Numbered from the stretch's first letter, positions 35,041 to 44,839 are shown. The stretch: DNA of 64,000 nt from Solibacillus isronensis (GCF_900168685.1 NZ_FVZN01000006.1:88290-152289), one strand, 5' to 3'. Made by a program: numbers and translations. Notes: generated from the sequence alone by a model not told the origin.

Positions 35041-36420
35041 TTAATCGACTGATTTCCCCGCGTTTTTTGGAACTAGGAATAAAACTGATAAGATGGAAAG
35101 GACACCGAATATGACGTTAATGATGATCCCTGTTGTTGCGGCCAGTTCCAGGTTACCGTTTGCAGATGCCGCGCCGTAAGCTGTCATGGAAATGGCTACA
35201 CCGAACGCACTACCTAAAGAACTTGCCATTTTATATACACCTGCCGCCTCCCCAACTTTGTCAGAAGGTGCATTGGATACAGATGTATCTGTCGAAGGTG
35301 TTGCATAAATACCTAAGCCAAGACCGAATAAAGCAAATCCTACGAATACCGCGATTGTATACGCTACATCCGGCAAGAATGTTAATCCCATTAATGCAAC
35401 ACCGACCGTAGTAATTATTCCACCCCAAATCATCGGTTTTTTAGCACCAACACGTTGAAGTATTTTCTCCCCTACACGGATCATTGCCAGTACCGTCACT
35501 AAATAGCCAAGGGAAAGTAAGCCTGATTGGAAAGCATTAAATCCACGTCCTACCTGCACGTACGTATTGGCTACTACTAATGTACCCGCTATTGCATTAA
35601 GTAAAAAGTTCGATACCGTTGCACCTGTATAGGCTTTATTTTTAAATACCGCAAAGTCGATTAGTACAACTTCTTTTTTCATCTCTACTCGAATGAATGT
35701 AATTAATCCAATTACTGTTACTGCCATTAAAATTAAGGAAATGCCGCTTGTCCAACCAAAGTCTGCACCATACGTAATTAAAATATTTAATGCAACCATT
35801 GTGACAATAAAAATGCCTAGACCGACGTAGTCAAAACGGAATTTTCCTGAAGACTCCTGTTTACTTTCAGGTGTGTCTTTTAATAAAAACAGACCAACTA
35901 GAGCGAATACAATCGAGAAGATGAAAATCCATCTCCATCCTAATGAAGTCGCAATGGCACCACCTGCAAATGATGCAACACCGGAACCTCCCCATGAACC
36001 AATTGACCAGTAGCTTAATGCTCTTTGACGGTCCGCGCCTTCAAAGTATGCTTTGATTAAAGCAATTGTAGATGGCATAATGAATGCAGCTGAAAGACCG
36101 ATAATAATTCGGCCGATTATTAATAAAACAGCACCTTGCGCCAATACTAAACAGAGTGAACCAAGAATACTTAGCCAATAACCGATGACCGCTATTTTTT
36201 TACGACCTATTTTGTCAGCAAGACCACCTGCCGCTACGATAAACATTCCTGAGAATAATGCCGATAAACTAATCGCTATATTAATCGTACCAAGCGAAAT
36301 GCCTAAATCCTCTTGAACAGCTGGTACAACGTTTACCATTGCTTGAGCAAATAACCAGAATGTAATAACACCAAATACAATTCCGATGATCATTTTATTC
36401 GTACCTTTGTATGTGTTCAT
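35041..36420 (-). CDS. MFS transporter (14-helix DHA2-type)
   Basis: This 459-residue polytopic protein has the MFS motif A GGLADKIGRKKIAVIG after helix 2 and GRIIIGLSAAFIMPSTIALI in helix 4, typical of DHA2-type drug:proton antiporters. The substrate is unknown. It is next to two M20 amidohydrolases and upstream of an AraC-type gene, so transport of an amide-type metabolite is also possible. Confidence 0.85.
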   Translation of the reverse strand: MNTYKGTNKMIIGIVFGVITFWLFAQAMVNVVPAVQEDLGISLGTINIAISLSALFSGMFIVAAGGLADKIGRKKIAVIGYWLSILGSLCLVLAQGAVLLIIGRIIIGLSAAFIMPSTIALIKAYFEGADRQRALSYWSIGSWGGSGVASFAGGAIATSLGWRWIFIFSIVFALVGLFLLKDTPESKQESSGKFRFDYVGLGIFIVTMVALNILITYGADFGWTSGISLILMAVTVIGLITFIRVEMKKEVVLIDFAVFKNKAYTGATVSNFLLNAIAGTLVVANTYVQVGRGFNAFQSGLLSLGYLVTVLAMIRVGEKILQRVGAKKPMIWGGIITTVGVALMGLTFLPDVAYTIAVFVGFALFGLGLGIYATPSTDTSVSNAPSDKVGEAAGVYKMASSLGSAFGVAISMTAYGAASANGNLELAATTGIIINVIFGVLSILSVLFLVPKNAGKSVD

Positions 36421-36723
36421 AATAATCCTCCTATAAAATTTCCCGCGTAATTATAATGTCTTCAAATCTCTTTTAATCATACTCCTTAGTATTAAAAGAA
36501 ATATTTCAACAACGCTTTAACAATTAACAATAATGATTTATTTTCTCGAGAATATTCTTTAGCCGTTAAAGCTTGATCAATACTTCATGTCTTTAGTTTA
36601 TACAGAAATCTATATGTCAAAAAGTTATTATTTGCGTATAACATGTATACGAGTCTGTATATTTTTTACGGAAACAATTGGAGCAGCAAAAATATACCGT
36701 CAATTTTTTACTTAAATAAAAAA
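36421..36723. other. Intergenic region upstream of the MFS gene
   Basis: About 300 AT-rich bases carry the MFS ribosome binding site (AGGAGG near 36426) and presumably its promoter. I see no ORF with a start signal, no structured RNA and no clear operator. Confidence 0.5.
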
Positions 36724-36752
36724 AGACTGCTGCATATCGTTCGCAACAATCT
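36724..36752 (-). terminator. Terminator of the AraC-type gene
   Basis: AGACTGCTGC (36724-36733) pairs with GCAACAATCT (36743-36752) with G-T pairs, followed by T-run on the minus strand. It sits just beyond the stop codon. Confidence 0.75.
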
Positions 36753-36754
36753 TT

Positions 36755-39094
36755 TTATAAAACAGCTTTTCTTATATCAAAAAAATGAATGGCATTCACC
36801 GTTAAGTATGAATAAAAAGACCAATCACTCATAATTTTTTCATCAAAAATTTCAAGTTGAGGATAGCTTGACCTGTTAATATAATCAATGACTTCCATAT
36901 CCAATCCATAGCGGCTATTCAAATCAATCCAATTTGTATAAAGTGCGCCATGCTCACGGTCAAACGTGTATTTTCGCACTTGATATTCGCCAGGCTCCAT
37001 TCCTTTAATTTTCACAAATAAGTCCTTATTGAACATTTGCAAAAACGTTTCCTCAATTAAATAATAAGGATTCACGGTTTTACTGTTCATGAGCACTAAC
37101 TGATACCCACGTTCATTTTTTGTCATCATGTAATCAGGTCCTTGGGCAACAATCTTACCGTTTAGCCTTTTTGCAAACATTAACGAAAAATATGCCGGTC
37201 TTTTTCCATCAAAATAATGGAAAAGTTCTAGCCCTTCAATCCGGATACGTTGGCCGTCACTCTCACTTTCATGTACAACCGTATTAATCCAAAAACCTAC
37301 TGATTCCACCTCATCTGATATGTCCAGCATATTTTCCAATACTAATGCTGCGCGGAAAAAGCGGCCGTTTGTCAGGCGTGTATTTCCGGAAAGAGTATTC
37401 CATGAAATGACATGAAGCGGCTTTTTAATTCCATTCTTCTTTAAATAAGCTTTTATTTTTTCTGTTTTTTCTTTTAAATAATCTTTTGTCAGGAAAAAGC
37501 GGTCATCGTTCAACTCTTTAAAATCTACAACATCATTTTGATTCGAATGATACCCTATAAAATCTACAAATTCCGCCTCTTTTAACAGCCATATATGCGC
37601 TTCGCTTGTCTTCTCCTTTTCAAAGGAAAAAGGTAAAAACATACCGACATGAATATCCGGTACAATGCCTTTTATCAAATGATATAACCTAAAATAAACC
37701 CGTTTTAGCTCATCTGCTGCCACGATAGTATTGTATGGTTCATAAAAGAGAAAATGCCAGGCGCTTAAATAGGAACCACCATATAATTGCAGACAATGCT
37801 TCAAAAAATGCTCCAGCTTTCTGAGATAATTTTCTTCATCCATCGATAATTCCTGATAATCAATTCTTACGAAAAGTGCCAAGTTTTGCTGCTTTAAAAA
37901 TTCCAGGGCAATATCGGTTTTAAAATATTGTGAACTTGTCGGGATGATTTCATCTGTTTCAATCTCAGCTGAAATCGCTTCTCCCTTTAGTAAATTACTG
38001 ATTCCTACAAAATCTACCCCAATTTCTCTTTTCGCCATTAAAATTTGTGCACGGATATTTTCCTTTTGTAATTCCTTCAACTCATGCGCAATAACCATAT
38101 GTTTGGGCCTTGAAATAGGAATATTGCCAGGTGCTGTTATATCCAATGACAATTCTTCAAATTTCGATTGTGTATTTTTATACGATTGATCAAGTGTATT
38201 TAAAATAACCCCTAACTTGCCTAAAATTTCAGGTGAATGTACTGGCTGTTCCGCATCTTCCAGCGGGTACTCTTTAAATGAATCCTTCTTCTCTACAGGA
38301 TGTTTCTCCCGATAGACATGCGGTGTCATCCCATAGTTTTCTTTAAAAAGGGTCGTAAATGATTTCGTGTTGGGAAATCCATTATTCATCGAGATTTGTG
38401 ATACCGTATCATTCGTATAGAGCAAATCTTTTACACTATGCTTTAGACGGATTGTCATTAAATAACGACTGAACCCCATATTCATCTTTTGTTTAAAATA
38501 ACGGGATAAATAAGCTGTCGACAAATAGGATTTTCGGGCCATTTCCTCCAACGTAATCGGCTGATCATAATTTCTTTCCATGTAATCGATAATTTGCGTA
38601 AGCCGCTGATCATTTGTATCCAATTTTTCTGAGGAGCTCCCTTTTTTCTTAAAGCCGCGAATGAGCGTAAGCAAGATATCACATAAATATTTTTGAAACT
38701 CAATTTGGTGGCTTTCATCTTGACGATAATAGGAAATAATTAACTTAATAAGCCACTTACGAAGATTATTAAGCATTTTTTCGCGCCCCATATGCACTTC
38801 CTTTGAGTAGCATTCAAAGCGATTATCACGGTAATTTTTATAAAATCGGTCGATAAATGCATCCGAAATTGTTAGACTGAGCACATAATTATCAGGATTT
38901 CCCTTTATCTGAAAGAGTTCGTTCCGATTAATAACCAATAAATCAAGTTCATTTAATTCATAAAAATGGCTATCTGTCTCGACAGTAATCTGCCCTTCAA
39001 CAACAAATATTAACTCAAGCCCCTGATTTACTTTTGGTGATAAATAATGAATCTCCTTTAAGGAAATTTGAAATTCAGATAGCTGGTTACTCAT
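36755..39094 (-). CDS. AraC-family regulator fused to a glycosidase-like (GH39-type) domain
   Basis: This 779-residue protein has an N-terminal cupin-like sensor (residues 15-70), an AraC HTH pair at about 170-265 (ITLEEMARKSYLSTAYLSRY; GFPNTKSFTTLFKENYGMTP) and a long C-terminal region, about residues 285-775. That region has the strand-helix pattern and segments (YGGSYLSAWHFLFYEPYN, VDFIGYHSNQND, HVISWNTLSG) of GH39-like TIM barrels. Such fusions are usually regulators whose glycosidase-like part senses a sugar. The gene is monocistronic. The neighbouring MFS transporter is a plausible target, but that is inference. Confidence 0.8.
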   Translation of the reverse strand: MSNQLSEFQISLKEIHYLSPKVNQGLELIFVVEGQITVETDSHFYELNELDLLVINRNELFQIKGNPDNYVLSLTISDAFIDRFYKNYRDNRFECYSKEVHMGREKMLNNLRKWLIKLIISYYRQDESHQIEFQKYLCDILLTLIRGFKKKGSSSEKLDTNDQRLTQIIDYMERNYDQPITLEEMARKSYLSTAYLSRYFKQKMNMGFSRYLMTIRLKHSVKDLLYTNDTVSQISMNNGFPNTKSFTTLFKENYGMTPHVYREKHPVEKKDSFKEYPLEDAEQPVHSPEILGKLGVILNTLDQSYKNTQSKFEELSLDITAPGNIPISRPKHMVIAHELKELQKENIRAQILMAKREIGVDFVGISNLLKGEAISAEIETDEIIPTSSQYFKTDIALEFLKQQNLALFVRIDYQELSMDEENYLRKLEHFLKHCLQLYGGSYLSAWHFLFYEPYNTIVAADELKRVYFRLYHLIKGIVPDIHVGMFLPFSFEKEKTSEAHIWLLKEAEFVDFIGYHSNQNDVVDFKELNDDRFFLTKDYLKEKTEKIKAYLKKNGIKKPLHVISWNTLSGNTRLTNGRFFRAALVLENMLDISDEVESVGFWINTVVHESESDGQRIRIEGLELFHYFDGKRPAYFSLMFAKRLNGKIVAQGPDYMMTKNERGYQLVLMNSKTVNPYYLIEETFLQMFNKDLFVKIKGMEPGEYQVRKYTFDREHGALYTNWIDLNSRYGLDMEVIDYINRSSYPQLEIFDEKIMSDWSFYSYLTVNAIHFFDIRKAVL

Positions 39095-39154
39095 CTGTTC
39101 ACCTCACTATTTTTCTTTAAGTTAGTTTTCCTAATATGGGAAGTTTTGTTCCTT

Positions 39155-40015
39155 TTATACGATTTGTCTATTATGTTGAATTGTTTCAATAAACTTTTCA
39201 ATCGTTGCCGTCAAATAGGAATCCGCTCTCCTAATAAAGACTGTCTTTACTTTACTATACTCACTTGGCAATGAGTGACAATAAATAGTCCCGCTCTGCT
39301 CCAGATGTGCAACAGCTGACTTTGGGACAAATGAAACTCCTAGTCCCATTGAAACACTGCGTATAATCGTTTCCAGTGTACCAAACTCCATCACTTTTTG
39401 AGGACTGATATTTTGATCCTGGTACCATGTTTCCAGACGTGCCCGGTATCCGCAGCCTTTTCTGAAACATAGGAACGGGATGCCTTCTAATTCTCCCAAC
39501 TTCAGATGAGGTGAGTTTGAAATTAATACAAGCTCTTCATCAAATACTTCATATGACTCAAGATCCGGATGAACATTCGACGCGGTAATAAATGCCCCAT
39601 CAAGTTTATAATCGAGTACCTTTTGTTCTAGTTTTTCTGTTACTCCTGTTATTAATGACAAATCGACACTTTGATAACTTTTCATATAAGAAGTTAATAT
39701 ATTCGGTAAATGGTAGACCGTTTCAACCGTACCTATTTCAAGCTTTCCGATTGGTTCATTTTTATTAAGAACGGCTCTTTTCATTTCCTCCGTTAATAGC
39801 AATATTTTCTTACTATAAGATAACAAATTTTTTCCTTCAGGTGTCAAAGTCATCCCTCGTCTATGTCGGTTAAATAATGGCGTGTTCAATTCTACTTCAA
39901 GTTTTTGTATTCTTGATGTAATATTCGATTGGACATAATTTAATTCTTTCGCTACTTCCGTAACTGTTCCCATCTCGGCAACAAGTTGGAAAATTTCCAA
40001 ATCTTTTAATTCCAC
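39155..40015 (-). CDS. LysR-family transcriptional regulator
   Basis: This 286-residue regulator has an N-terminal LysR winged helix (MELKDLEIFQLVAEMGTVTE, then VAKELNYVQSNITSRIQKLE) and a substrate-binding C-terminal domain. Transcribed divergently from the EamA transporter at 40166 with a 150-bp intergenic region, it probably regulates that gene. TACAATTGTA at 40112-40121 is a possible half-dyad in this region. Confidence 0.92.
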   Translation of the reverse strand: MELKDLEIFQLVAEMGTVTEVAKELNYVQSNITSRIQKLEVELNTPLFNRHRRGMTLTPEGKNLLSYSKKILLLTEEMKRAVLNKNEPIGKLEIGTVETVYHLPNILTSYMKSYQSVDLSLITGVTEKLEQKVLDYKLDGAFITASNVHPDLESYEVFDEELVLISNSPHLKLGELEGIPFLCFRKGCGYRARLETWYQDQNISPQKVMEFGTLETIIRSVSMGLGVSFVPKSAVAHLEQSGTIYCHSLPSEYSKVKTVFIRRADSYLTATIEKFIETIQHNRQIV

Positions 40016-40165
40016 GATTCATCCAGCCTCCTTTTCCTGTACCTATTACTCTAACATGGTATCCAAAATACTGATATTAATCATAACTTTTATTCATTTT
40101 ACGAGATAGTTATACAATTGTAAGATAGTAATCGTGACTATTTAGTGAAATGAGGTTAATAAAGG

Positions 40166-41134
40166 TTGAAAAATAGTGTTCTAATCGGTTCTATTCTATG
40201 TTTTATAGCTGCAGTATCATGGGGGGCAATGTTTCCGGTAGCCCATGATGCATTTAAACATATAGATCCATTCTACTTCACCGTTTTTAGATATGGCGCA
40301 GTGACGATTATTTTAATTGCACTGCTGTTATGGAAGGAAGGGAAGAGAGCTTTCCGTATGGAAGGAAAAGGCCTGCAGCTTTGGTTTTTCGGTACGATGG
40401 CCTTTACTGTTTATAATTTGCTTATTTTCTGGGGCGAGGATTTGCTTGGCCAATCCGGTGTTATGACGGCCTCTATAATGGAATCACTGATGCCGATGAT
40501 TTCGATTGTAATCTCGTGGATGATTTTTAAGCACCGTCCATCCCTGTTTACATTAATCTGTGTATTGCTATCATTTATCGGGGCGGTATTAGTAATTACA
40601 AAAGGCGATCTTCAAGCATTTTTAGGCACGACGGGTCAGTTTATCCCGTCACTGTTAATCTTTATTGCTGTTGTTGGCTGGGTTATTTATACAATGGGGG
40701 CAAATGAATTCAGTCATTGGTCTGCTTTGCGCTATTCTACATTAAGCTGTTTATTTGGAACGGTTACCGCATTGTTCGTTACTTTAGGTGCAACAATGTT
40801 TGGTGCTATACCGGTGCCGGCTGTAAATAATGTGGTCGCAGTAGGTCCCCACTTACTGTTTATGATTATTTTCCCTGGTGTCATTGCTTTATTGGGCTGG
40901 AACATTGGCGTTAGCTACTTATCCCCTTTAAACGCATTACTGTTCATCAATTTCGTTCCTGTTACGACATTGTTCATTTCCATTGTTCAGGGGAATACGG
41001 TAACAGTATTCGATATTGTTGGAACAGTGTTGATTATCATCGCACTTTTATCTAACAATATGTATTTAAGAATGCGTGACAAGAAAAGGGCCAGTCATTC
41101 GGTGCGTTCTACATGGAGTGAAGGGGTTTCTTAA
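40166..41134 (+). CDS. EamA/DMT-superfamily transporter
   Basis: This 322-residue protein has ten predicted helices in two EamA repeats. The N-terminal repeat contains AAVSWGAMFPVAHDAFKHID, typical of the family. The start is TTG 40166; GAGG lies 10 bases upstream. Probably exports an amino acid or similar metabolite, under control of the divergent LysR regulator. Terminator follows. Confidence 0.85.
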   Translation: MKNSVLIGSILCFIAAVSWGAMFPVAHDAFKHIDPFYFTVFRYGAVTIILIALLLWKEGKRAFRMEGKGLQLWFFGTMAFTVYNLLIFWGEDLLGQSGVMTASIMESLMPMISIVISWMIFKHRPSLFTLICVLLSFIGAVLVITKGDLQAFLGTTGQFIPSLLIFIAVVGWVIYTMGANEFSHWSALRYSTLSCLFGTVTALFVTLGATMFGAIPVPAVNNVVAVGPHLLFMIIFPGVIALLGWNIGVSYLSPLNALLFINFVPVTTLFISIVQGNTVTVFDIVGTVLIIIALLSNNMYLRMRDKKRASHSVRSTWSEGVS

Positions 41135-41153
41135 ATACAATTAGGCTTAATAC

Positions 41154-41193
41154 AAATAAGCGTATCTATCAAATAAGATAGATGCGCTTATTT
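41154..41193 (+). terminator. Terminator of the EamA gene
   Basis: AAATAAGCG (41154-41162) pairs with CGCTTATTT (41185-41193), extended by ATCTATC/GATAGAT. Confidence 0.78.
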
Positions 41194-41286
41194 AAATCCC
41201 GCAACTTTTATAGTTCATTGTAATAGTTTCCTTATAATGTTATCTTTTAGGTTAAAATACTATAAATATAAAAAGGAGTTGGAAGA

Positions 41287-42231
41287 GTGAAAAAAACGAT
41301 TATCTCCCTTAGTATTGCACTAGGATTGATGTTTACTGCCGGGATAAACGTCAATGCTGCGACTGTTCACTACAAAGACGTCAAAGAATCGGACAACTTT
41401 TATCCCTCTGTTCAGTATTTATTAGACCAAAAAGCAATTAGCCGGACATTGCCTTATTTTAGACCATATGAAAATATTACGCGTGGCCAAGTGGCAAGTA
41501 TACTTGCAAAAGTATTGGATGACCGCTTAAAAGAGATTGAGTATACGGAATGGTATAGTGGTGCGAACTTTATTGATGTGCCAAAAACAGATCAATTTTA
41601 TCCTTACATTAATAAGTTGGACTGGAACGGGATTATGCGCGGGTATTATGTGAATAATTCATCTTCCTCTACGAGAGCGTTCGGTATTAACCAGTCCTTA
41701 ACGCGCGGACAATTTGCCGGCGTCATTATAAAAGCATTTGAAATCCCTTTAATTCAATTGCAAAATTACAAAGAAAGCGGCGCTTCTCCATCTGATATAT
41801 TTAACGGAAATGACTTTACGTATCCTTGGGGACAGGAAATTGCGACACTTCAAACAATTGGAATTTTAAGCGGTTACGAGGATGGAAATTTCAAACCAAG
41901 TACACCGATTAAACGCTCCCAGTTTGCAAATATGCTTGTGAAAGCTGCAAATGGCGAACTGTATTTCTTTAACCAAAATAACCTGCTCAATGACCTTGAA
42001 CGTCTAGGTATTTCTAAAGATACCGCAATGGAAAAAATCAAAACACTAACAAATAATACAACTGTTAAATATTTAGCTTCCTATAGAGATGTACGATATT
42101 TAAATGCTGTGACTATGGCAGCGGTGATCTATAAAGAAGGAGATATATTGTTCGAAGATATCAACGTGAAAATGACTGTTTCAAAAGATGCTAACGGAAA
42201 GTGGCAGTTGAATGTTGAGAAGATCAATTAA
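41287..42231 (+). CDS. Secreted SLH-domain surface protein
   Basis: This 314-residue protein starts GTG 41287 behind AAGGAG. It has a signal peptide ending near NVNAA, three SLH repeats (about residues 28-215, with ITRGQVASILAKVL, LTRGQFAGVIIKAF and IKRSQFANMLVKAA) and a ~95-residue C-terminal domain. Length and order match small S-layer-associated proteins. It has its own terminator. Confidence 0.85.
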   Translation: MKKTIISLSIALGLMFTAGINVNAATVHYKDVKESDNFYPSVQYLLDQKAISRTLPYFRPYENITRGQVASILAKVLDDRLKEIEYTEWYSGANFIDVPKTDQFYPYINKLDWNGIMRGYYVNNSSSSTRAFGINQSLTRGQFAGVIIKAFEIPLIQLQNYKESGASPSDIFNGNDFTYPWGQEIATLQTIGILSGYEDGNFKPSTPIKRSQFANMLVKAANGELYFFNQNNLLNDLERLGISKDTAMEKIKTLTNNTTVKYLASYRDVRYLNAVTMAAVIYKEGDILFEDINVKMTVSKDANGKWQLNVEKIN

Positions 42232-42257
42232 TAGCAGTTAAATTATATCGGCTAGAT

Positions 42258-42284
42258 GGCTAATCTTATTGATTAGCCTTTTTT
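42258..42284 (+). terminator. Terminator of the SLH gene
   Basis: GGCTAATC (42258-42265) pairs with GATTAGCC (42271-42278), then TTTTTT. Confidence 0.88.
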
Positions 42285-42297
42285 AATAAGTTGAAGC

Positions 42298-42726
42298 TTA
42301 GATTTTTCTATTCGGTCTCTCTCTCGGTGTAATATTGATAATATAGTAACTAATAATCAAAATTAGGATTACCCCTGCAAAAATGAGTGTGTCTATTGCG
42401 GAGTCATGTTCGACAATAATAAGTCGGAGCATTGCCGTAATCCCGATATACATAAAATAACGAAGCGGGAAATGATAATCTTCTTTAAAATACTTCACAA
42501 TCATCGTGATAAACTCGAAATACAGGAAGAATACTAAAATTTTTGCCAAAAAGTATTTGTATTCATGCCTTTCCCCGTTAAATATGAACTTTAAAAGCTC
42601 GACCATTTCGATGATGAGCATGACACAAAGAGCCAACGCCAGTACTGATAAACCAATATTCAAAATCACTTGCAGCACTTTTGGAATGATTTCTTTATAA
42701 GGCTTAGGTTTGGATAAAAACTTCAT
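42298..42726 (-). CDS. psiE: PsiE-family membrane protein
   Basis: This 142-residue protein has four transmembrane helices with a PsiE-like pattern (ILNIGLSVLALALCVMLIIE; VFFLYFEFITMIVKYFKEDY; HFPLRYFMYIGITAMLRLII). PsiE was named as a phosphate-starvation-inducible protein of E. coli; its role is unknown. The start is supported by a GGAGG-type site. It converges with the SLH gene. Confidence 0.82.
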   Translation of the reverse strand: MKFLSKPKPYKEIIPKVLQVILNIGLSVLALALCVMLIIEMVELLKFIFNGERHEYKYFLAKILVFFLYFEFITMIVKYFKEDYHFPLRYFMYIGITAMLRLIIVEHDSAIDTLIFAGVILILIISYYIINITPRERPNRKI

Positions 42727-42848
42727 TTATTCACACCTCCAGACGTTATATTTTCAGATTATTCCATCATTAGAGGTGTGTCAATTTTGTAAGCGATTAC
42801 TATTTTAAAAAATTTTTCCTGCGTAGATTTTTACATAGAAAATGCAAT

Positions 42849-43736
42849 TTAAACTTCTAAATTGCTTAAGTTCTTTTTCAAATATTGAATAAATGGATGC
42901 TCCATCTTATCCACTTTTCTTGTACAACTGAATAGGCTCTGGCTGATTTCCACCTGATCTACAAAGACGCGTGCAATGCTGCCTTGCGATAACTTTTCCT
43001 TTACACTGCATGCTGGGGCAATAGCCATTCCATACCCCGCTTCAACAACTTTAATCGATTCCAGTACACCTTCTATTTGTAAGCCGAACCTTGGTAACGG
43101 GCAATTATGCGTATAAAAAATAGCCTCCATCAAGTCCAGCGTTGAACTGCCTCGTTCCCTATATATAAAATCATGCTCACTTAGTTCGAAAATCGATACT
43201 AATTTATTTGCTAAAGGATGCTTTGGATGGACAACAAACCAAAAAGGGATATCCATTATTTTTTCAAAGTTTAAATCTTCATGTCCTATATTGCTTTGTA
43301 CAACAAATCCAAAATCAACTTTATAATCGAGGACAAGACGCTCAACAGATTGAACATTCCCTAATGATACATACATATCGATATTCGGGTTTTCCGTTTT
43401 ATAGCCTGCAATGATTGGCGGCAAAATATAATTCGTTGAAATATAGGACGAAGCGATTTTTATGTTCTCCTTTTTTTCCAAAAAGTTTTTAAACTTTTCA
43501 TCAATCTGTTCTTCCAGATGAAATAACCGTAACCCTTGCTCATAAAGAAATTCGCCTTCAAATGTGAGCTGAATCCCTCTACCTTTTCCTTCTATAAGTT
43601 TAACTCCGATTTCTCTTTCAAGTTTGCGTATTTGGACAGTAACAGCAGGCTGACTGATATGAAGGAATTTTGCTGCTTCAGTTATACTGCCCAGCTTTGC
43701 AACATTTGTGAAAATTCGTAGCGTATGTAAATTCAT
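42849..43736 (-). CDS. LysR-family regulator (CysL-like)
   Basis: This protein of about 295 residues starts MNLHTLRIFTNVAKLGSITE, an N-terminal LysR HTH (AAKFLHISQPAVTVQIRKLE), and has a C-terminal effector-binding domain. ATG 43736 is preferred over GTG 43748. It is divergent from a TauE/SafE sulfite exporter gene at 43835 with about 100 bp between, the usual layout of sulfur-linked LysR regulators and their target transporter. Confidence 0.9.
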   Translation of the reverse strand: MNLHTLRIFTNVAKLGSITEAAKFLHISQPAVTVQIRKLEREIGVKLIEGKGRGIQLTFEGEFLYEQGLRLFHLEEQIDEKFKNFLEKKENIKIASSYISTNYILPPIIAGYKTENPNIDMYVSLGNVQSVERLVLDYKVDFGFVVQSNIGHEDLNFEKIMDIPFWFVVHPKHPLANKLVSIFELSEHDFIYRERGSSTLDLMEAIFYTHNCPLPRFGLQIEGVLESIKVVEAGYGMAIAPACSVKEKLSQGSIARVFVDQVEISQSLFSCTRKVDKMEHPFIQYLKKNLSNLEV

Positions 43737-43748
43737 TTTCTCACCCAC

Positions 43749-43797
43749 TCATAACTTATATTTATGAATATACAATATATATATATTTGTTTTATGA
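43749..43797. promoter_or_regulatory. Operator-like palindromic region between lysR and tauE
   Basis: CTCATAA (43748-43754) is mirrored by TTATGAG (43791-43797) across a very AT-rich spacer that also contains ATATATATAT. It lies between the divergent genes and is a candidate LysR binding region. Confidence 0.4.
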
Positions 43798-43834
43798 GTA
43801 GTATAGCAGTATTTTGTGAAGAGGGGGGATTTGT

Positions 43835-44602
43835 TTGGAGAACTTATTTATAGAGTGGCTAACAGTAGATGGGCTCATTTTATTTGCAATCGGCATACTT
43901 GCTTCCATTGTAGGGGTCATGTTTGGAGCTGCAGGATTCGTATTGCTTCCTTCCTTATTGTTAGTCGGCATACCCATTCATGCGACTGTCGCAATTAATA
44001 AATTTGCAACAGGTATATCTTCATTTTCGACCGTCATTGTTTTGACGAGGAAAAAAAGAGTACCACTGAAAAAAATGATTCCTTTTATGCTGATTTCTGC
44101 AATTGGCGGTATAAGCGGGGCGTTTTTAGCAACAAGATTAGCGGAACATACGATGAATATTGTTGCTTGTACGGTGTTGATCGTGATGTTCTTTTTCGTT
44201 ATTAAACGCAAGAAAAAGGAAGTTGTAAATGAACAGCAGGACCTCGAAAAGAAAACTAATTTAATCGTGCCTTTTTTTATTAGTATTTATGATGGCGGAC
44301 TAGGAACAGGGTCTGCACTGCTAAACATTACATATTTTCTGAAGAAACAAGTCGGCTATGTAATGGCGGCAGAGATGACACGTTTTTTAATGTTTGCAAG
44401 CTGTACGACTGCTTTTTTATTCTACTTATTTTATGGCATTGTTAATTGGGGAGTGGCCGTTCCGGTAGCTGTCGGATCGATTGTCGGCTCACATATCGGT
44501 CTGAAAATCATTCCTTATTTAAAAGGGAAATGGGTTGAGATTCTGCTGCCGATTATATTTTTCCTTTTAATTATCCAGGTTATTTCGGATTTACTGTTTT
44601 AA
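43835..44602 (+). CDS. TauE/SafE-family sulfite exporter-like permease
   Basis: This 255-residue polytopic membrane protein has eight helices in two repeats. GVMFGAAGFVLLPSLLLVGI and YDGGLGTGSALLNITYFLKK are the two repeats' Gly-rich segments. The start is TTG 43835 after GGGGGGA. Family members export sulfite or sulfonate compounds. Probably controlled by the divergent LysR regulator. Confidence 0.85.
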   Translation: MENLFIEWLTVDGLILFAIGILASIVGVMFGAAGFVLLPSLLLVGIPIHATVAINKFATGISSFSTVIVLTRKKRVPLKKMIPFMLISAIGGISGAFLATRLAEHTMNIVACTVLIVMFFFVIKRKKKEVVNEQQDLEKKTNLIVPFFISIYDGGLGTGSALLNITYFLKKQVGYVMAAEMTRFLMFASCTTAFLFYLFYGIVNWGVAVPVAVGSIVGSHIGLKIIPYLKGKWVEILLPIIFFLLIIQVISDLLF

Positions 44603-44608
44603 TATTGT

Positions 44609-44643
44609 GGCTGGGACAAACTTAAGTTGCGTCTGTCCCAGCC
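44609..44643 (+). terminator. Terminator of the tauE gene
   Basis: GGCTGGGACA (44609-44618) pairs with TGTCCCAGCC (44634-44643). It also lies just beyond the stop of the small minus-strand gene ending at 44648. Confidence 0.8.
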
Positions 44644-44647
44644 CTAT

Positions 44648-44839
44648 TTATTTACTGGCCTTTTTCTTATACACAACGCCATTAATAAATAAAATTATCA
44701 TTAGGAGTATCGACAGATTAAATGTCACTTTGGAAATTTCCGTATGTAGTACGAGGACTGATAAATTATTTAATAAAACAACCGCGCATAATATAAACGA
44801 TAAATTAGCAATGGACCGACTGCTCAAGTTTAATGACAC
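44648..44839 (-). CDS. Small two-helix membrane protein, coupled to the ATP-grasp gene
   Basis: This 63-residue protein has two hydrophobic helices (residues 11-31 and 38-57) and a basic tail (YKKKASK). The GTG start (44839) lies two bases after the stop of the glutathionylspermidine-synthase-like gene, so it could be translated by coupling; there is no strong ribosome binding site. If real it is the last gene of the cassette at 44.6-47.3 kb. Unrecognised family. Confidence 0.5.
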   Translation of the reverse strand: MSLNLSSRSIANLSFILCAVVLLNNLSVLVLHTEISKVTFNLSILLMIILFINGVVYKKKASK

